DNA of 10,634 nucleotides, taken from Lachnospiraceae bacterium. GTDB taxonomy: Bacteria > Bacillota > Clostridia > Lachnospirales > Lachnospiraceae. The stretch spans positions 1-10,634 of the forward strand of contig DNJW01000309.1 of the NCBI GenBank assembly GCA_003488965.1, written 5' to 3'. The number at the start of each line of letters is the position of its first letter. Within the stretch, counting starts at the first letter, position 1. The notes under the pieces are model-generated. The model saw only the letters and a list, made by a program, of their open reading frames with translations, was not told where the DNA came from and made no database searches. Positions 8,290 to 10,634 of this stretch are shown piece after piece. The translations under genes were made by a program, and so were the position numbers.

Positions 8290-9516
8290 ATGGAGCAGCG
8301 CGTTTTTATTTCGTATAATTCCGATGAAAAGGTTATGTTTTGTTTTTGGAAGATGTTTTTTGAGGCCTGTGGACTCTGGGTAATTGAAAAAATTCTGGGC
8401 AGAGACGAGGATATCAGTGAGCAGCAGCCGCATTTGCTGATACTGGGAAATGAAGATTTTCAGCTGATTGAAAACAGAATAAGAAAAAACAGGGTGTATC
8501 TGGTAAAAAATAACAGGAATTATAAGGAAGTGCTGAAATGCCGCCCCGATATTCTGGATGTTGGGAAATGGTATAAAAATGATAAAAATTTTCGTCAGGT
8601 ATTGCTATGTCTTTTTCGGGATCAGGATGCTGCCGGTGTTTTGCCGGAACTGGTTCATTTTTTTAAACATGGACAGATATGGGGGGCTGCGTGGTTATAT
8701 CAGGAGCTGGCGGACGAGGGAAATAAGCATATTGATGCATGGATTATGAGCCAGTGCAGTATGACATTGGAAGGGCTGCAGAAACGGAAGAACAGAAACT
8801 GGTATGCAGATTTTTTTGAAATCTACTGCGAGTATATTATGTGCGGAGCCGGTGTTAAAAGCCTTTTCAGCCGGAGCAATGAATGCGAAAGATTGCTGGA
8901 AAAATGTAAAATTTTATCGCAGAAGCGTGGATGGACATCATCTTTGTATCTGTTATCCGGAAAAATATGCGGCTTATCTCAAATGGAAGAACAGTATGCC
9001 AAATACTATTATCTGAGTATTGGAGAAGAGCAGAAGAATACGGATGTCTGGTATCTTCTTGGACATGAATTTGAAAAAAAGCAGGATGCGTATAAGGTGG
9101 CTTTGACATATTATAAAAAAGCCTATGATTGTGACTTGCAGTCCTATAGGGCACTATATAAATTAGCTGTTTTTGCAGAAGAGCAAAAGGAGTGGATGGA
9201 CGCATTTCAGATGTTTCAGAAGATTAAGCTTATGCTGGAAGACCTGAAAGCTGTGGATATGATATGGATACGGGAATTGCTTTATTCTCGTAAATCATGT
9301 AAAAAGCTCATAAGAATATGCCAGAACAATGTAGCGAATATACATGCGGCGGAACAGTATGAAATGCAATTGCGGGATTTTGACATTAAGATGGAAAAGA
9401 CTGAAATATTCAGCAAATTGTTTTATGGTATGTTTGGAAAAAGCAATGAGGAGATAAAAAAGGAAGCGTTAAAGGAAATAAGAGAAAAAATGAAGTTAAG
9501 ATGTATGGAGGAATAA
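8290..9516 (+). CDS. TPR-repeat protein with TIR-like N-terminal domain (second copy)
   Basis: This 408-residue soluble protein is a diverged paralog of the first gene in the operon. It opens with RVFISYNSDEK (4-14), the typical first strand and loop of TIR domains. A helix ending in CGLWV (27-31) and a strand HLLILGNED (48-56) follow. A fourth strand NRVYLVKN (67-74) precedes an alpha-helical part. TPR-type repeats are visible at about 217-250, 252-284 and 286-318; the last begins YRALYKLAVFAEEQ and matches YRVVYKFILSAKRE at the same place in the first copy. The usual TIR catalytic glutamate region is not recognisable, so NAD+ cleavage cannot be claimed. No membrane segment or signal peptide is seen. 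It ends 2 nt before the second ATPase start, whose ribosome site lies inside this gene, so the two are probably translated together. An adaptor, sensor or effector partner of the second RdrA is the best guess. Confidence 0.75.
   Translation: MEQRVFISYNSDEKVMFCFWKMFFEACGLWVIEKILGRDEDISEQQPHLLILGNEDFQLIENRIRKNRVYLVKNNRNYKEVLKCRPDILDVGKWYKNDKNFRQVLLCLFRDQDAAGVLPELVHFFKHGQIWGAAWLYQELADEGNKHIDAWIMSQCSMTLEGLQKRKNRNWYADFFEIYCEYIMCGAGVKSLFSRSNECERLLEKCKILSQKRGWTSSLYLLSGKICGLSQMEEQYAKYYYLSIGEEQKNTDVWYLLGHEFEKKQDAYKVALTYYKKAYDCDLQSYRALYKLAVFAEEQKEWMDAFQMFQKIKLMLEDLKAVDMIWIRELLYSRKSCKKLIRICQNNVANIHAAEQYEMQLRDFDIKMEKTEIFSKLFYGMFGKSNEEIKKEALKEIREKMKLRCMEE
9507..9511 (+). promoter_or_regulatory. Ribosome binding site for a GTG start of the second ATPase
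   Basis: GGAGG lies 7 nt before GTG 9519, which is in frame with an upstream ATG at 9501. The ATG lies before the site and inside the end of the previous gene, and it lacks a good site of its own. GTG 9519 is therefore the likely start. Confidence 0.75.
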
Positions 9517-9518
9517 AA

Positions 9519-10628
9519 GTGGGTACAGACGGAAAAACAGGAACAGTCCTGGAAGTTGGAAAAGTTGCAATTATTAAGTATGAAAAAGTAGATAAATTTA
9601 AAACGTCAGTTTTTTATAATGTTTATAAGAATGCGTTTGATATTACGCAGGAAATTATTAATGATAATCAGATATATCAGCAGAATTACTCCCAGAACAC
9701 GAATGGAACAAATTTACGTAATTCTGAACAAATTTACAATATCATCTTCTTTACAGGAGACAGAGGAGCAGGAAAAACATCTGCCATGCTTTCATATATG
9801 GAGTTTTTAAAAGATTATTATAGAAATGCCAATAATCCGAATAAAGACATTGGAGAACTGGTGTTTTCGAGAAGAGATATTATGTTTACCGGGCTGGAAT
9901 ATATTGATGCATCCTCTTTGACCAGTAAAGAAGATATATTAGGCAGTGTTTTGTCAAAGATGCTGAAAAAGTGGAAAGATGAAGAAAAAAGGAGTTACGG
10001 AGAACGAGGAATCAGACGCGAAGACGATTATACATATAAAAAACGCCAGATTCATATGCGGTTTAATGAAGTGTATGAAAACGTCAAAAAATTGAGAAGT
10101 ACAAAAGATGTAATGGAAACGGAAAGTGATATGTTTATGGAGACTCTGGAAAGTATGTCAATTACCTGGAATCTTCAACAGTCGTTTCAGCATCTGGTAA
10201 AGGAGTATCTGGATGTCATGGAGTATCCGGGAAGTGAGAAGCAGATTGGACGGGGAAATCATTTTCTGGTAATTTCTATTGATGATCTTGATATGAATGT
10301 AGAATCAGGATTTGAACTTATGGAACAGATACGAAGATATCTGATGGGACCGAATGTATTAGTGCTGTTATCAGCTAATTATGAGCAGCTGGAGAAGATA
10401 TGCTATAATTATTATATTTCAAAATTTGAAAAGGCAATGAAGCACAGTGACATGGATACATACTGTATGCGTCTTTCCAGAGATTATCTGGAAAAAATCA
10501 TACCGGTACAGCGCCAGGTAGTATTATATTCGGGTGGAGCATGGGATTATTTTGGATCGAAACCATTGACAATACAGTATAAGATGGGAGAAACGGATTC
10601 GGGCCCAACGGAGGAGCTTCTTGTATAA
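9519..10628 (+). CDS. rdrA: Second RdrA-like ATPase, short or frameshifted
   Basis: This 369-codon open frame encodes the ATPase half of an RdrA-like protein. Walker A is GDRGAGKT (residues 80-87). Walker B is VISIDDLDMN (251-260), preceded by NHFL and followed by LLSANYEQ (284-291). This block matches EHFL, VIMVDDLDLN and LLSADYDQ of the first RdrA at similar spacing, with DYLEKIIP (322-329) matching DFLDKVLP. The frame then stops at TAA 10626-10628, at a point equal to about residue 355-360 of the 872-residue first copy, so more than half of the family length is missing. The window ends 6 nt later. If one base is dropped around 10617-10625 the frame stays open to the end of the window, which would make the stop a frameshift, natural or by sequencing. 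It could instead be a true minimal ATPase. Start choice is explained under the ribosome site at 9507. The two RdrA genes differ clearly at the DNA level, so this is not a recent copy. Confidence 0.82.
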   Translation: MGTDGKTGTVLEVGKVAIIKYEKVDKFKTSVFYNVYKNAFDITQEIINDNQIYQQNYSQNTNGTNLRNSEQIYNIIFFTGDRGAGKTSAMLSYMEFLKDYYRNANNPNKDIGELVFSRRDIMFTGLEYIDASSLTSKEDILGSVLSKMLKKWKDEEKRSYGERGIRREDDYTYKKRQIHMRFNEVYENVKKLRSTKDVMETESDMFMETLESMSITWNLQQSFQHLVKEYLDVMEYPGSEKQIGRGNHFLVISIDDLDMNVESGFELMEQIRRYLMGPNVLVLLSANYEQLEKICYNYYISKFEKAMKHSDMDTYCMRLSRDYLEKIIPVQRQVVLYSGGAWDYFGSKPLTIQYKMGETDSGPTEELLV

Positions 10629-10634
10629 TTCAAA

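Noticed and set aside
1..10634. CRISPR array, tRNA, rRNA or insertion sequence
   Set aside because: I found no spaced repeats of CRISPR type, no tRNA-like cloverleaf, no rRNA stretch and no transposase motif. Coding sequence fills almost the whole window.

Overview
The window is one tightly packed operon on the + strand, with six genes, gaps of 2 to 43 nt and no gene on the other strand. AT-rich DNA, strong GGAGG-type ribosome sites, AGA/GGA-rich codon use and some TTG/GTG starts suggest a low-GC Firmicute, probably a gut Clostridium/Lachnospiraceae-type bacterium. That placement is an inference from style, not from a marker gene.

Layout: a 125 nt leader with a TATAAT box and a perfect 8 bp hairpin (1-125); a protein with a degenerate TIR-like N-terminus and TPR-like repeats (126-1346); an RdrA ATPase (1368-3986); an RdrB adenosine deaminase with an intact zinc site (4013-6817); a fusion of a HAM1/ITPase-like domain to a SIR2 domain (6843-8246); a second TIR-like/TPR protein, a diverged paralog of the first (8290-9516); and a second RdrA-like ATPase whose frame closes after 369 codons, six bases before the window ends (9519-10628).

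The core is a RADAR anti-phage system (RdrA + RdrB), known to deaminate (d)ATP to (d)ITP during infection. The unusual part is the gene that follows rdrB. It joins a domain related to inosine-triphosphate pyrophosphatases to a NAD+-consuming SIR2 domain. The published Kongming system, as I remember it, uses a deaminase, a HAM1 protein and a SIR2 protein, with dITP as the signal that switches on NAD+ depletion. This operon therefore looks like a RADAR-Kongming hybrid: RdrB would make the inosine nucleotide, the HAM1 domain would bind it, and SIR2 would kill or arrest the cell by consuming NAD+. Two substitutions at expected active-site positions of the HAM1 domain fit a sensor better than a housekeeping pyrophosphatase.

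A second theme is duplication. The pair [TIR-like/TPR protein followed by RdrA] occurs twice, flanking the deaminase and the HAM1-SIR2 gene. The second RdrA either ends early or carries a frameshift close to the window end. What lies downstream, for example a second rdrB, cannot be seen.
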